Shown here in pieces: positions 33,425-41,060 of a stretch of DNA of 64,000 bases. The notes under the pieces were generated by a model, which saw nothing but the letters and a program-made list of their open reading frames with translations, was not told the DNA's origin and did not search any database. Location: positions 120,050 through 184,049 of the forward strand of contig DATNEW010000033.1 of NCBI GenBank assembly GCA_035606695.1, read 5' to 3'. Made by a program: the position numbers and the translations under genes. This stretch comes from Gemmatimonadaceae bacterium (GTDB lineage: Bacteria; Gemmatimonadota; Gemmatimonadetes; Gemmatimonadales; Gemmatimonadaceae). Numbering within the stretch: the stretch's first letter is position 1; each line of letters starts with the position of its first letter.

Positions 33425-34727
33425 CCGCCTCCCTGACTCCCCTCCTGTCCGATCGCCGGGTGCACGGGCGCGAGCCCGACGCCGACGCCACCGAGCGCCT
33501 GACGTCGGGCAACCGCGAGGCCGACTCCATCCTCGGCGGCGGCTTTCCGGCGAACTCCATCAACATCATCATGGGGCATCCGGGCTCGGGCAAGACGATC
33601 TTCGCCGAACAGCTCATCTTCGAGAACGCGGTCGACGAGCGGCCGATCCTGTATTTCACCACGCTCTCCGAGCCGCTCGCCAAGGCCGTCCGCTACCTCC
33701 AGGGATTCCAGTTCTTTGATGAGACGAAGCTTGGCACGCAGGTCATCTTCGAGGACGTCGGCGCCGAGCTGGCCAAGAGCGGGCCGGACGCGCTGCTCAC
33801 GGCCTATGGCACCACCGCGTTTCTGCTCGGCGAGTACACGGAGGAGGACATTCTCCTCTATCCCGAGTTCGCCGTCGCCGACGGCATCGTCGAGATGTCG
33901 CGCCGTCGTCTCGGCAACCGCGACGAACGCTATTTCCGGGTCTACAAGCTGCGCGGCAGCCGGTATCTCGAAGGCGCGCATGCGTTTCGGATCACCACCG
34001 CGGGTCTCGACATCTATCCGCGGCTCGTGAGTCCTCAGATGCCGGAAGGCTATGAGCCGGCGACGGAGCGCATCTCCACGGGCGTCAAGGGCCTGGACGC
34101 CATGCTCGGCGGCGGCGTCTGGTGCGGGAGCACGACGTTGCTCGCGGGACCATCGGGCGCGGGGAAGACCACGATCGGATTGCAGTTCGCCCTGGAAGGC
34201 GCGCGCGAGGGTGAGCCCAGCCTGTACATGAACTTTCAGGAGAATCCGTCGCAGCTCATGCGGACGATTCGAAACCTCGGTGTGGTCCCGACGTTGCCCA
34301 GGCGCAAGGCCTCGACCTCGTGTATGCGTCGCCCGTCGAGCTTCAGATCGACAGCATCATCGTCGACATGTTTCGTCGTATCAAGCAACGGCGTGTGCGC
34401 CGGCTCGTCATCGATGCACTGGGCGACCTGGCGAGCGCGGCGACGGATCCGCAGCGCCTCCACGATTACTTGTACGCGCTCGTCCAGCACTTCGCGGTCA
34501 GCGGCATCACCAGCATCCTGAACTTCGAGACGTTGGGCAACACCATCGCCGGCAATGGCATGCAGAACGCCATGAGCTATCTGTCGGACAACGTGCTGCT
34601 GCTGGCCGTCGACGGCGAGGAACGAACGCGCCGCGCCATCCGCGTATTGAAGACGCGCGGCAGCGCGCATGACACACGCGTGCGTGAAGTCGAGATCAGC
34701 GCGGCGGGCCTCGCCGTCCTGGAATGA
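33421..34727 (+). pseudogene. KaiC-like double RecA-fold ATPase, split by a one-base frameshift
   Basis: Two KaiC-type RecA ATPase domains. Walker A of the first is GHPGSGKT (residues 52-59); the second is GPSGAGKT (residues 243-250). The frame is intact to about residue 290 (MRTIRNLGV), then shifts at about 34285: the bases read GTGGTCCC where GTGGATCCC would restore the frame. After the shift the true frame resumes as VAQAQGLDLVYASPVELQID and runs to 34727 (RRLVIDALGDLASA is a Walker B region, EERTRRAIRVLKTRGSAHD the family's C-terminal motif). Restored length about 435 residues. The two-domain, RR-linked form resembles signalling KaiC homologues rather than cyanobacterial clock KaiC. Could be sequencing error. 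Confidence 0.82.
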
Positions 34728-35273
34728 GCGCGGCCGCGGCCACTTTCTCGAGAGCCGGTCGCGCGCAAGCGAAGGCGCAACGAACGCGAAGGACCGCGCC
34801 CTGTCGCTGAACGTGACGCGATCTTCCAGGCGTACTATCGCAGTGAAAGCACCTTGGCCCTCGCGGGTATCGTGCGACGCGACGAACGCGTGAATCGCCG
34901 CGGTCACGACCAGTATCGATATCAAGAGAAACAGGTCGGCGGCGCAGACCGGCGGCGTGAGAAAGGCGGTTCGCGGGCCGCTGCGACCCAACTCGAGCGC
35001 CACCGCAATGACGAGCATGAGAACGGCAGCGCGCGGGATGTGGTCGCGGACACCCCGAATGCGCGTCATCAGTACACTGGTCGCCCAATCAAGCGTTATG
35101 AAAACTGCAAATGAGGCGATGGCGGTCGCCGATTGACTGGCCCGCACGCGGGCCAGCTCCAGGGCGAACGCCTCGACCATCGCCTCACCGTATTGCGTTC
35201 GAAAGCGTTCGGGATACCACGCGATGGCTCGGCGGTACAGAACAACGAGCGTGTCCTCGCCGGCGCCGAACAT
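34236..35273 (-). CDS. PadR-linked membrane protein, 3' half probably decayed
   Basis: The first 180 residues look real. LYRRAIAWYPERFRTQYGEA at about 12-31 is the prefix motif seen at the start of many ADOP permeases, followed by TMs near 45-63, 80-97 and 110-130. The start overlaps the PadR stop by one base, a normal PadR/partner arrangement. From about 34727 downward the frame is antisense to the KaiC-like gene and reads as shadow sequence (DDEPAHTPLLDTTKHVDDD). A 490-bp convergent overlap of two real genes is unlikely, so the natural stop was probably lost by an indel. No MacB or FtsX domain follows, unlike full ADOP proteins. Confidence 0.5.
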   Translation of the reverse strand: MFGAGEDTLVVLYRRAIAWYPERFRTQYGEAMVEAFALELARVRASQSATAIASFAVFITLDWATSVLMTRIRGVRDHIPRAAVLMLVIAVALELGRSGPRTAFLTPPVCAADLFLLISILVVTAAIHAFVASHDTREGQGAFTAIVRLEDRVTFSDRARSFAFVAPSLARDRLSRKWPRPRSFQDGEARRADLDFTHACVMRAAARLQYADGAARSFLAVDGQQQHVVRQIAHGVLHAIAGDGVAQRLEVQDAGDAADREVLDERVQVIVEALRIRRRARQVAQCIDDEPAHTPLLDTTKHVDDDAVDLKLDGRRIHEVEALRLGNVGTTPRFRIVRMSCDGFS

Positions 35274-35620
35274 CAGCGCTGACCTCGCGCCGGCACGAAC
35301 AAGCCTTTCGACGCCGCGCGTTTGACCAGCTCCGAAAGCCGCGCCGCCTCCCGAGCCAGCGCGCGACGCCCCGCCGGTGTCAGCCGAAAGTATCGCCGCC
35401 GCTCATCGGTGCTGGCGCTCGACGGGCTCGCGGATTCGACGATGAGCTTCTCCTCGAGCAATTGGTCGATGGTGCGATAGAGGGTACCGGGCCCCAAGGC
35501 CGCTCCCAATCCGTCGGAGCGAAGGTCTCGCATGATGGCATACCCGTGACGCTCACCGTCGGCAAGCGCGAGCATGATTCGCGACGTCGTGAGGCCGAGT
35601 GCGCGCGGCGGCTTTGGCAT
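35273..35620 (-). CDS. PadR-family transcriptional regulator
   Basis: 115 residues, the short PadR type: LTTSRIMLALADGERHGYAI near residues 10-29, LGPGTLYRTIDQLLEEKLIV (recognition helix and wing approach) and RRRYFRLTPAGRRALAREAA, with a C-terminal dimerisation helix. It is transcribed away from the hydrolase gene at 35734; the two share 113 bp with two operator-like palindromes. It is followed by the partner membrane-protein gene with a TGATG junction. Confidence 0.92.
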   Translation of the reverse strand: MPKPPRALGLTTSRIMLALADGERHGYAIMRDLRSDGLGAALGPGTLYRTIDQLLEEKLIVESASPSSASTDERRRYFRLTPAGRRALAREAARLSELVKRAASKGLFVPARGQR

Positions 35621-35674
35621 TCCGCAGTATTCGCTCGCCCGGGGTCGACCGTCAAGGGATCGGTCATCGGCGAA

Positions 35675-35695
35675 CTATTCCCAAAACGGGAATAG
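35675..35695. promoter_or_regulatory. Perfect 8-bp palindrome, probable PadR operator 1
   Basis: CTATTCCC-AAAAC-GGGAATAG, 21 bp, in the divergent region between the PadR gene and the hydrolase gene. It sits upstream of the hydrolase -35 box and 55 bp upstream of the PadR start. Its centre is 32 bp, three helical turns, from the related site at 35707-35727. Confidence 0.65.
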
Positions 35696-35699
35696 ACCC

Positions 35700-35728
35700 T
35701 TGACGACTGTTCCCAAAGTGGATACAGT
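35700..35728 (+). promoter_or_regulatory. Sigma-70-like promoter giving a near-leaderless hydrolase mRNA
   Basis: TTGACG (35700-35705), 17-bp spacer, TACAGT (35723-35728). Transcription would begin around 35734-35736, at the hydrolase ATG itself, and there is no Shine-Dalgarno sequence. The spacer overlaps the second operator-like site, so a bound repressor would block polymerase directly. Confidence 0.5.
35707..35727. promoter_or_regulatory. Imperfect copy of the palindrome, probable operator 2
   Basis: CTGTTCCC-AAAGT-GGATACAG, arms matching at 6 of 8 positions and sharing TTCCCAAA with the perfect site. It covers the spacer and -10 region of the hydrolase promoter. Two sites with a three-turn spacing suggest cooperative binding of a dimeric regulator. 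Confidence 0.5.
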
Positions 35729-35733
35729 GCCGA

Positions 35734-36585
35734 ATGCGTCGACATCTGTGGTGCGCCATTGGCGCGATGGCTCTCGGACTTGTGCGACCAGTCCGCGCGG
35801 ACACACAAGCGCCCGGGCCCGCGACGTCGGCGGCCGAGCGCGTCGTCACCTTTCCGAGCGGTGCCCTCACCCTTCACGGGGTCGTGTACAAACCGGCCGG
35901 ACCGGGCCCGTTTCCCGCGGTGGTGTACAATCACGGAAGCGCTCCCGGCATGCTCAGCAAGCAGGCGTTCGACGTCCTGGGGCCAGTGTTCGCACGGCAT
36001 GGTTGGGTCTTTTTCGGACCCTACCGCCGAGGTCAAGGGCTGAGCGCGTCGGCGGGAGCGTACATTGGCGACGAGATCAAGGCGGCGACGAAGCGCGGCG
36101 GCGTTTCCAGTGGAGCGGCGACGATGGTGCGCTTGTTGTCGACGGATCACCTGAACGACCAACTCGCCGCGTTGGCCTGGCTCCGGCGTCAGAATTTCGT
36201 GACGGCGAATCGGATCGCCGTCGCGGGCAACTCGTTCGGCGGCATCCTGACGGTGTTGGGCGCCGAGCACGGTTCATACTGCGCGGCGGTCAATTCCGCC
36301 GGGGGGGCGCAGAGTTGGGCAGATGCCCCCGCACTGCAACGCATGATGGAGAAGAGCGTTCGGAATGCTCGCGCGCCGATCTTCTTCTTTCAAGCCGCGA
36401 ATGATTACGACCTGGCGCCGAGTCGAGTCCTTTCGCAGGCGATGAAGGCGGCCGGCAAGGAGTTCGAGCTCGAGATCTTCCCGCCCTACGGCAGCTCCAC
36501 GCAGGACGGCCACACCTTCGGTTACTTCGGAGACTCCGTGTGGGCCGATGATGTATTCAAGTTTCTAAATGCTCACTGCCGATGA
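35734..36585 (+). CDS. Secreted dienelactone-hydrolase-type alpha/beta hydrolase
   Basis: 283 residues with signal peptide (MRRHLWCAIGAMALGLVRPVR, cleavage near 22). Alpha/beta-hydrolase landmarks: HGVVYKPAGPGPFPAVVYNH (strand and oxyanion loop), nucleophile Ser167 in VAGNSFGGILTVLGAE, Asp in AANDYDLAP near 230, and His in DGHTFGYF near 263. Dienelactone-hydrolase-like family; substrate unknown. It is the divergent partner of a PadR gene and is probably repressed by it through the two palindromes. PadR regulators often respond to phenolic compounds, which may hint at an aromatic ester substrate; this is inference. Confidence 0.85.
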   Translation: MRRHLWCAIGAMALGLVRPVRADTQAPGPATSAAERVVTFPSGALTLHGVVYKPAGPGPFPAVVYNHGSAPGMLSKQAFDVLGPVFARHGWVFFGPYRRGQGLSASAGAYIGDEIKAATKRGGVSSGAATMVRLLSTDHLNDQLAALAWLRRQNFVTANRIAVAGNSFGGILTVLGAEHGSYCAAVNSAGGAQSWADAPALQRMMEKSVRNARAPIFFFQAANDYDLAPSRVLSQAMKAAGKEFELEIFPPYGSSTQDGHTFGYFGDSVWADDVFKFLNAHCR

Positions 36586-36605
36586 AGGCGCGACACCGGC
36601 GTGCC

Positions 36606-37871
36606 TCATCGCCGCCGAACGATCGCGATCCGCCGCCCATCCGGCGACACGTCGTACATCGAGTTGAATGAATGCTCATATCCGGAGTGAAATAACGGGC
36701 GTTCGACGCCCAGGATCGGCGGTTGCCCGCCGCGCGAGCCGTCGATCGGCACCGCGATGAGCGCGTCGCCGCGCCAGTAGTAGAGCTCCCGGCCGTCGCC
36801 GCGCCACACGGGATCGACGCCACCACCTTGCGACACCAGGGCGCGAACACCTGGCTGCGGGTAGGTATCGACGTACACCTCGTCGCGGCCGGACTCGTTG
36901 GACGTGTAGGCAATCCAGTGCGTGTGCGGTGAAATCCGTCCGGCCGTTTCTTGCGCGCGCGTCGCGGCATATGGACGCGACGGCGTACCGTCAGCCGGCT
37001 GGACCAGAATGTTTCGGTGACGGCCTCCGGCATCTTCGCTGACGAGCAGTGCGCTGCCGTCATGCAGCCAGTCCGTGAGAGACTGCCCGCTCGGCCCCGA
37101 CGCGAGAACGCGCGTGCCACCGCCGCCGGCCCACTGCGCGACGATGTCCCTGCCATCTGACGCGTTCGCGGAATAAGCCAGCGTCCCGCCGTCCGGACTC
37201 CATTGCGGAGTGGTGTTGTCCGCATCGTCGTTCGTGAGGCGTCGCGTTGCACCTCCATCCAGATCCGAGATCCAGATGTCACTGGTGCCGCGACTCTCGC
37301 CAATGGCGCCGTATGCGATGCGTCGCCCGTCGGGAGAAAAGCGCGGCGTGCCCGGCCGCTTCGCGGCAATCTCACGCACGACCTGGCCATCGCGGTCCAA
37401 CACGACGAGCGACAAGTCGCCGCTCGCTCCACTGACTGCCGTACGCGATGCAGTGTTGGCGTTCGCCTGCTGGCGTATCGCCCGCAACGTCCCGCGCCAC
37501 CGTTCGATCGTCGCCGAGTGCGCGAGGTTCCATCCGGCCATCGTACCGAGCACGATGCTCGCGGCAACCGCATAGATCAGGAACCGGGCGGACACCATGC
37601 GTTTGTGGGCTGCCGATGGCGTGGTCGGTGAGCTCACATCGTGTTCGTCCGCCGCAGGACGCTCGAGGAATTCAGCGGGCGTCGCATCGTACGCCGCGAG
37701 CAGCGACGACACTTCCTTCGTGAGCGAAACGTCGTCGCCGCACGACTGCGCGACGAACTCGTCGCGGTGATCGCGGCTACACGTGAGTGCGCCCTGCAGA
37801 ATCCGATCGACGGCACGCCAGCGCTCAGGTGTCATCGTTGATGTCGAGGCGGCCGTCATTCCTCGAGTCAT
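36606..37871 (-). CDS. Membrane-anchored TolB-like propeller lacking the usual kinase domain
   Basis: 421 residues. The start ATG at 37871 overlaps the sigma-factor stop (ATGA). Residues 13-70 (MTPERWRAVDRILQGAL, then LTKEVSSLLAAYD) are the N-terminal segment that normally precedes a Ser/Thr kinase domain in this group. Here no kinase motifs (GxGxxG, HRD, DFG) follow. Instead there is one TM near 92-112 and a TolB/WD40-like propeller to the end, with SPDGRRIAYGAIGE, SPDGGTLAYSANASD and DVSPDGRRIAIVRRR. Paired with an ECF sigma factor, it is a candidate regulator of it. It may be a kinase-deleted relative rather than an original design. Confidence 0.75.
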   Translation of the reverse strand: MTRGMTAASTSTMTPERWRAVDRILQGALTCSRDHRDEFVAQSCGDDVSLTKEVSSLLAAYDATPAEFLERPAADEHDVSSPTTPSAAHKRMVSARFLIYAVAASIVLGTMAGWNLAHSATIERWRGTLRAIRQQANANTASRTAVSGASGDLSLVVLDRDGQVVREIAAKRPGTPRFSPDGRRIAYGAIGESRGTSDIWISDLDGGATRRLTNDDADNTTPQWSPDGGTLAYSANASDGRDIVAQWAGGGGTRVLASGPSGQSLTDWLHDGSALLVSEDAGGRHRNILVQPADGTPSRPYAATRAQETAGRISPHTHWIAYTSNESGRDEVYVDTYPQPGVRALVSQGGGVDPVWRGDGRELYYWRGDALIAVPIDGSRGGQPPILGVERPLFHSGYEHSFNSMYDVSPDGRRIAIVRRR

Positions 37872-38467
37872 TCCTCGAGCTCCCGGCGCAACCACATGCG
37901 CGCGACCGACCACTCGCGCCCCGCCGTCGCGAGCGAGATGCCAAGGGCCTCCGCGGCTTCCGGCATGCTCAAGCCCGCGAAGTACCGGAGCTCGACGAGT
38001 TGCACCTTCCGCGGATCCAGCGCGCCCAGGCGCGCGAGTGCGTCGTCGAGGGCAAGGAGATCGATCGGGTCCAGTGCCGATCGGGGTGCCGCGGACACGC
38101 CCTGTCGCTCATGCTCGCGGTCGACGGCCCCGAGGGTGATCTGAGTTGACGCGGCGCCGCGCTTGGCGGCGTGGCGCCGGCGCGCATGGTCCACGAGGAT
38201 GCGCCGCATCATCTGCGCGGCGACCGCATAGAACTGTGACCGGCTGTCCCACTGCATATCGCGTTGTGCATCGAGGCGCAGCCATGCCTCGTGCACGAGC
38301 GCCGTGGTCTGAAGGGTGTGTCCGTTGCTCTCGCGGCGGAGCGCGAGTCCGGCCTGCCGGCGCAACTCGTCGTACACGAGCGGCCCAACGGCGTCGCTCG
38401 CCTGCGCGTCTCCCGCGCCCCACGCGCGCAGGAGATCGGTGACGTCCTTCGCCGATTGGTCGATCAT
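37868..38467 (-). CDS. ECF sigma factor, TIGR02999-like (Gemmatimonadota/Acidobacteria type)
   Basis: 199 residues. Region 2: VTDLLRAWGAGDAQASDAVG and HTLQTTALVHEAWLRLDAQ, the hallmark of the TIGR02999 group, with SQFYAVAAQMMRRILVDHAR. Region 4: LGALDPRKVQLVELRYFAGL, then MPEAAEALGISLATAGREWSVARMWL with the helix-turn-helix. In this group such sigma factors are usually coupled to Ser/Thr kinases or propeller proteins; here the next gene overlaps by 4 bp and encodes the kinase-less propeller. Divergent from the small exported-protein gene at 38573. Confidence 0.93.
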   Translation of the reverse strand: MIDQSAKDVTDLLRAWGAGDAQASDAVGPLVYDELRRQAGLALRRESNGHTLQTTALVHEAWLRLDAQRDMQWDSRSQFYAVAAQMMRRILVDHARRRHAAKRGAASTQITLGAVDREHERQGVSAAPRSALDPIDLLALDDALARLGALDPRKVQLVELRYFAGLSMPEAAEALGISLATAGREWSVARMWLRRELEE

Positions 38468-38572
38468 GAGCAGTCAGACACCGTGTGAGTCGTTTTCGTT
38501 GGTATTTGCGCGCTATGGGAAGAGGCGCTCGAACGACTCGAGGCGCCCGCTTCTTCTCGAGGGGGAGATACC

Positions 38573-39043
38573 ATGCGTACGCGGCGCAACGGATCGGTAG
38601 TTTCAATCGCTGCCAGGGCGGTACTCGTCGCGGCACTCGGGGTGGGTGTGAGTGGCGCGTGTGGCGCGTGTGCGCGGCCCCAGACGCCGGTACCTCAGCT
38701 GCAAACCGGCATCCTGGAGTTCGACAATCAGGCGACGGTGTATGTCGACGTCTATCTCGTGGGCGGCCGAGACATGCAGTGGAGGCTGGGCCGCGTTCCG
38801 GCCGGCATGCGCGCGGCGTTGAGAGTTCCTGAATCAGCGATCGATTGGACCGAGGGATTCGTCCAGCTCGCGGTCATTCCCGGCTCACAGACGTCGGCGG
38901 AGGCCTGGCGCGATCCACGCGCGATCATCGCGATCGCACAGCCGCTGCCGGAGCTGATGTCGCAGGAGTGGACTGTTCGTCCGCAGGCGGGCGCCGCGCT
39001 CGCGCTCCAGGCAACGCGATTACGGTCAGGCCCCCCGTTCTGA
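38573..39043 (+). CDS. Small exported protein, lipoprotein-like
   Basis: 156 residues. N-terminal signal with GVSGACGACARP, where Cys at about 30 or 33 could be lipidated. The mature part begins QTGILEFDNQATVYVDVYLV, a beta-rich opening recurring in small Gemmatimonadota envelope proteins, and ends without further motifs. GGGGGAG lies before the ATG. It is divergent from the ECF operon, about 105 bp away, so it may belong to the sigma factor's regulon; no promoter match was found to support this. Confidence 0.72.
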   Translation: MRTRRNGSVVSIAARAVLVAALGVGVSGACGACARPQTPVPQLQTGILEFDNQATVYVDVYLVGGRDMQWRLGRVPAGMRAALRVPESAIDWTEGFVQLAVIPGSQTSAEAWRDPRAIIAIAQPLPELMSQEWTVRPQAGAALALQATRLRSGPPF

Positions 39044-39072
39044 GACGCATCACAAAACCCGCATGCGGCCAC

Positions 39073-39435
39073 ATGCGTGTTGGCAACCGCGCAAATTCAA
39101 ATGTGCGAATGTGTTGTGATGCTCATCACAAGCGGGCCGAGCTGGAATCGCTTTTGCGATTGGTACCTGCCGTGCCGATTCGCGAATTCGACGACGCCGA
39201 TGGCGTAAAGTGGAAGGTCTGGAGCACCATCCCGTACACGACCGGCGTGCTCGGCTCCATGCGGGGAGGGTGGCTTACCTTCGAGTCGCGGGACTTTCGC
39301 CTTCGTCTCGTTCCGATTCCCACGGGGTGGGAGGACGCGTCGGTTGCTCGGCTCCGCGGGTATTGTCGTCAGGCGCAGCCCGCCGGTCAGACGCCGATTA
39401 CGGGCACGCGGCGAATCGAACGGGACGGATCCTAA
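39073..39435 (+). CDS. Small protein with GWLxFxS...PIPxGW domain (copy 1)
   Basis: About 120 residues from ATG 39073; ATG 39109 is a plausible alternative. The core is REFDDADGVKWKVWSTIP, then MRGGWLTFESRDFRLRLVPI and PTGWEDASVARLRGYCRQAQ. The product of the convergent gene 39432-39965 carries the same domain: VRWSAFEVHP, FRDGWLSFDSGAETRRVAPI, PAGWQEL. The family is unnamed to me. Both sequences read D(E)xGVxWxxxxxxP, then GWLxFxS, then PIPxGW. The two genes end in overlapping stop codons. Confidence 0.65.
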   Translation: MRVGNRANSNVRMCCDAHHKRAELESLLRLVPAVPIREFDDADGVKWKVWSTIPYTTGVLGSMRGGWLTFESRDFRLRLVPIPTGWEDASVARLRGYCRQAQPAGQTPITGTRRIERDGS

Positions 39436-39965
39436 CGCGTCGTACGGGTCGTCGGTGTGGTCGGTGTGATCGGTACCACCGGCGAGGTGCGCGCTCGCCG
39501 CATTGCCGGCTCGGCATGTTTCAAGAGCTCTAATAACTGCTCGTCGATCAGTTCTTGCCAGCCGGCGGGAATCGGCGCCACTCGTCGCGTCTCCGCACCC
39601 GAGTCGAACGAGAGCCATCCGTCGCGGAATCGCTCACGAACGCTCGGCCGGTCGGCGGAGGTCGTTGGATGCACCTCGAAAGCCGACCAGCGCACGCCGT
39701 ACTCGTCCTTGACTTCACGGCTTGCGGACGGACCTTCGGCCGGCAACGCCTGCGTTGGGCGCCGCTCGGTCGCGATTCGACGTCTGACGGAGATGGCTTC
39801 CTTCGCCGCCTCGTTCGCGATCGCAAGCACTTCTTCGACTCGGATCAGCTCGCCCGTGTTGGCGTGCTCGATGTCGGCGCGACACGCTTCACTGAGCGCC
39901 GATTTCAGATTCGCTCGTGCGTCCTCGAAGGTCCGATCGAGTGCTTGGCTGTCGTCTGTTCGCAT
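39432..39965 (-). CDS. Protein with GWLxFxS...PIPxGW domain and helical N-terminus (copy 2)
   Basis: 177 residues. The N-terminal 65 residues are helical and charged (RANLKSALSEACRADIEHAN, VLAIANEAAKEAISVRRRIA). The domain shared with copy 1 follows at about 88-150 (VRWSAFEVHP, GWLSFDSGAETRRVAPIPAG). The C-terminus is low-complexity VPITPTTPTTRTTR. No signal peptide or TM. Stop codons of the two genes overlap (39432-39435), placing the paralogues tail to tail. This geometry suggests an inverted duplication that later diverged. Confidence 0.68.
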   Translation of the reverse strand: MRTDDSQALDRTFEDARANLKSALSEACRADIEHANTGELIRVEEVLAIANEAAKEAISVRRRIATERRPTQALPAEGPSASREVKDEYGVRWSAFEVHPTTSADRPSVRERFRDGWLSFDSGAETRRVAPIPAGWQELIDEQLLELLKHAEPAMRRARTSPVVPITPTTPTTRTTR

Positions 39966-40256
39966 CGGTTACTCGCAAGATGCGTGAGGCGGACCGATGA
40001 GATCCACCTCACAGTTCACATCTATCGGTTCAGCGCGCCTCGTTCACCTTCGATCGATTCAACGAGCGCCGCGCTTCATCTGTCCATTGCAGCGACCATA
40101 CCAGAATACGGTGAGTCGCGTCACCGTGCGCTCTCCGATTCGGGGGCGCGCGCGAAGTCGTGCACGTGTAAGACTTCCGTAAAAGCTGACATCGGCGGAG
40201 TCTCACCGCGCCACGCCGGCTACATTCGACCCAACCAAAAACCGGGGGGGCGGTGC

Positions 40257-40988
40257 ATGTCGCGATCGTTCGTCGGTCTTCTGTTGGGACTCGCGGTGGC
40301 TTGCCGTCCAACGCCCGCGCCGTCCACGGCCAGTTCGGCAGTCGGCGTTCGCCCGAGCACATCATGGGCGGCACCATTGTCGCTGGACGCTCGCGTCAGC
40401 GACTGGAAGGCGGCGATTCGCGGAGCCACCGACACGACCGAGCGTCTGCTCGGCAGAAAGACGATGACGCAGACGCCGCTCGAAGCCGGAACGGCGAACG
40501 TGCTGATCGTCGCCGCGTGGCACCCGCCGCTCGTATCGACCGACTCGCTCGTGGTCGCGGCGCGTGCGTTGACTCCCGTGCGGGAGGTGCTGGCCTACAA
40601 CGGTTTCATCCGCCGGTACACGTACGACGGCACGCATGTCTCCGGCACGGTGCAGCACGCGGACTCCGCACCGAGACGGTTCGACCGCGTATTCACGGAA
40701 CCGGTATTCGCGTTCAGTGAAGTCGATCTGCTCGTGCGCGCCGTTCCATTCCGTGAGGGATGGAGCATCGTGGTCCCACTGTTCTCCGAGTCCGACGAGG
40801 CGGTCGAGTACGACACGATCACCGTGACCGCGCGCCGTGAGGACGTCTGGGTCGTTCGCTTCGCGGATCCGGCGATCGTGTCCACCTACGATGTGCTGGC
40901 CCGGTCGCGCGAGATCGTGGCGATCGACACGGAGCAGCGCCGAACCCGCGCGGTCATCCGATACCGCCCGGAATCGCGGCCCTCCTAG
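40257..40988 (+). CDS. Lipoprotein of unknown function, DUF3108-like region
   Basis: 243 residues from ATG 40257, with GGGGGG just upstream. Lipobox LAVAC at Cys16, Pro/Ser linker, then a beta-rich domain. RTFTEP-type centre FAFSEVDLLVRAVPFREGWS (about 155-174) and TITVTARREDVWVVRFADPA resemble secreted Gemmatimonadota lipoproteins with a DUF3108-like fold, which is a weak match. The 291 bp before it (39966-40256) hold no recognisable gene; no clear promoter was seen there. Confidence 0.75.
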   Translation: MSRSFVGLLLGLAVACRPTPAPSTASSAVGVRPSTSWAAPLSLDARVSDWKAAIRGATDTTERLLGRKTMTQTPLEAGTANVLIVAAWHPPLVSTDSLVVAARALTPVREVLAYNGFIRRYTYDGTHVSGTVQHADSAPRRFDRVFTEPVFAFSEVDLLVRAVPFREGWSIVVPLFSESDEAVEYDTITVTARREDVWVVRFADPAIVSTYDVLARSREIVAIDTEQRRTRAVIRYRPESRPS

Positions 40989-41002
40989 CCGCGAACTCGG
41001 GC

Positions 41003-41031
41003 TTGACAAGCTCCGTACCGGCGACAATACT
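41003..41031 (+). promoter_or_regulatory. Sigma-70-like promoter for the PadR/ADOP operon
   Basis: TTGACA (41003-41008), 17-bp spacer, AATACT (41026-41031). It predicts a transcript start near 41038, about 23 bases before the PadR ATG at 41061. The dyad at 41037-41058 lies at the predicted start. Confidence 0.5.
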
Positions 41032-41036
41032 CATCG

Positions 41037-41058
41037 AAGACTCTTAGTCGAGCGTCTT
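41037..41058. promoter_or_regulatory. Dyad at the PadR start, probable autoregulatory operator
   Basis: AAGAC (41037-41041) and GTCTT (41054-41058) flank an inner GACT-CTT-AGTC dyad. The site covers the predicted transcript start and the region before the PadR ATG, where a bound PadR dimer would block elongation. Weaker than the sites at 59913-59953. Confidence 0.35.
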
Positions 41059-41060
41059 TG

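Noticed and set aside
34280..34292. Programmed frameshift in the KaiC-like gene
   Set aside because: No slippery heptamer or stimulatory hairpin seen; a missing base is simpler.
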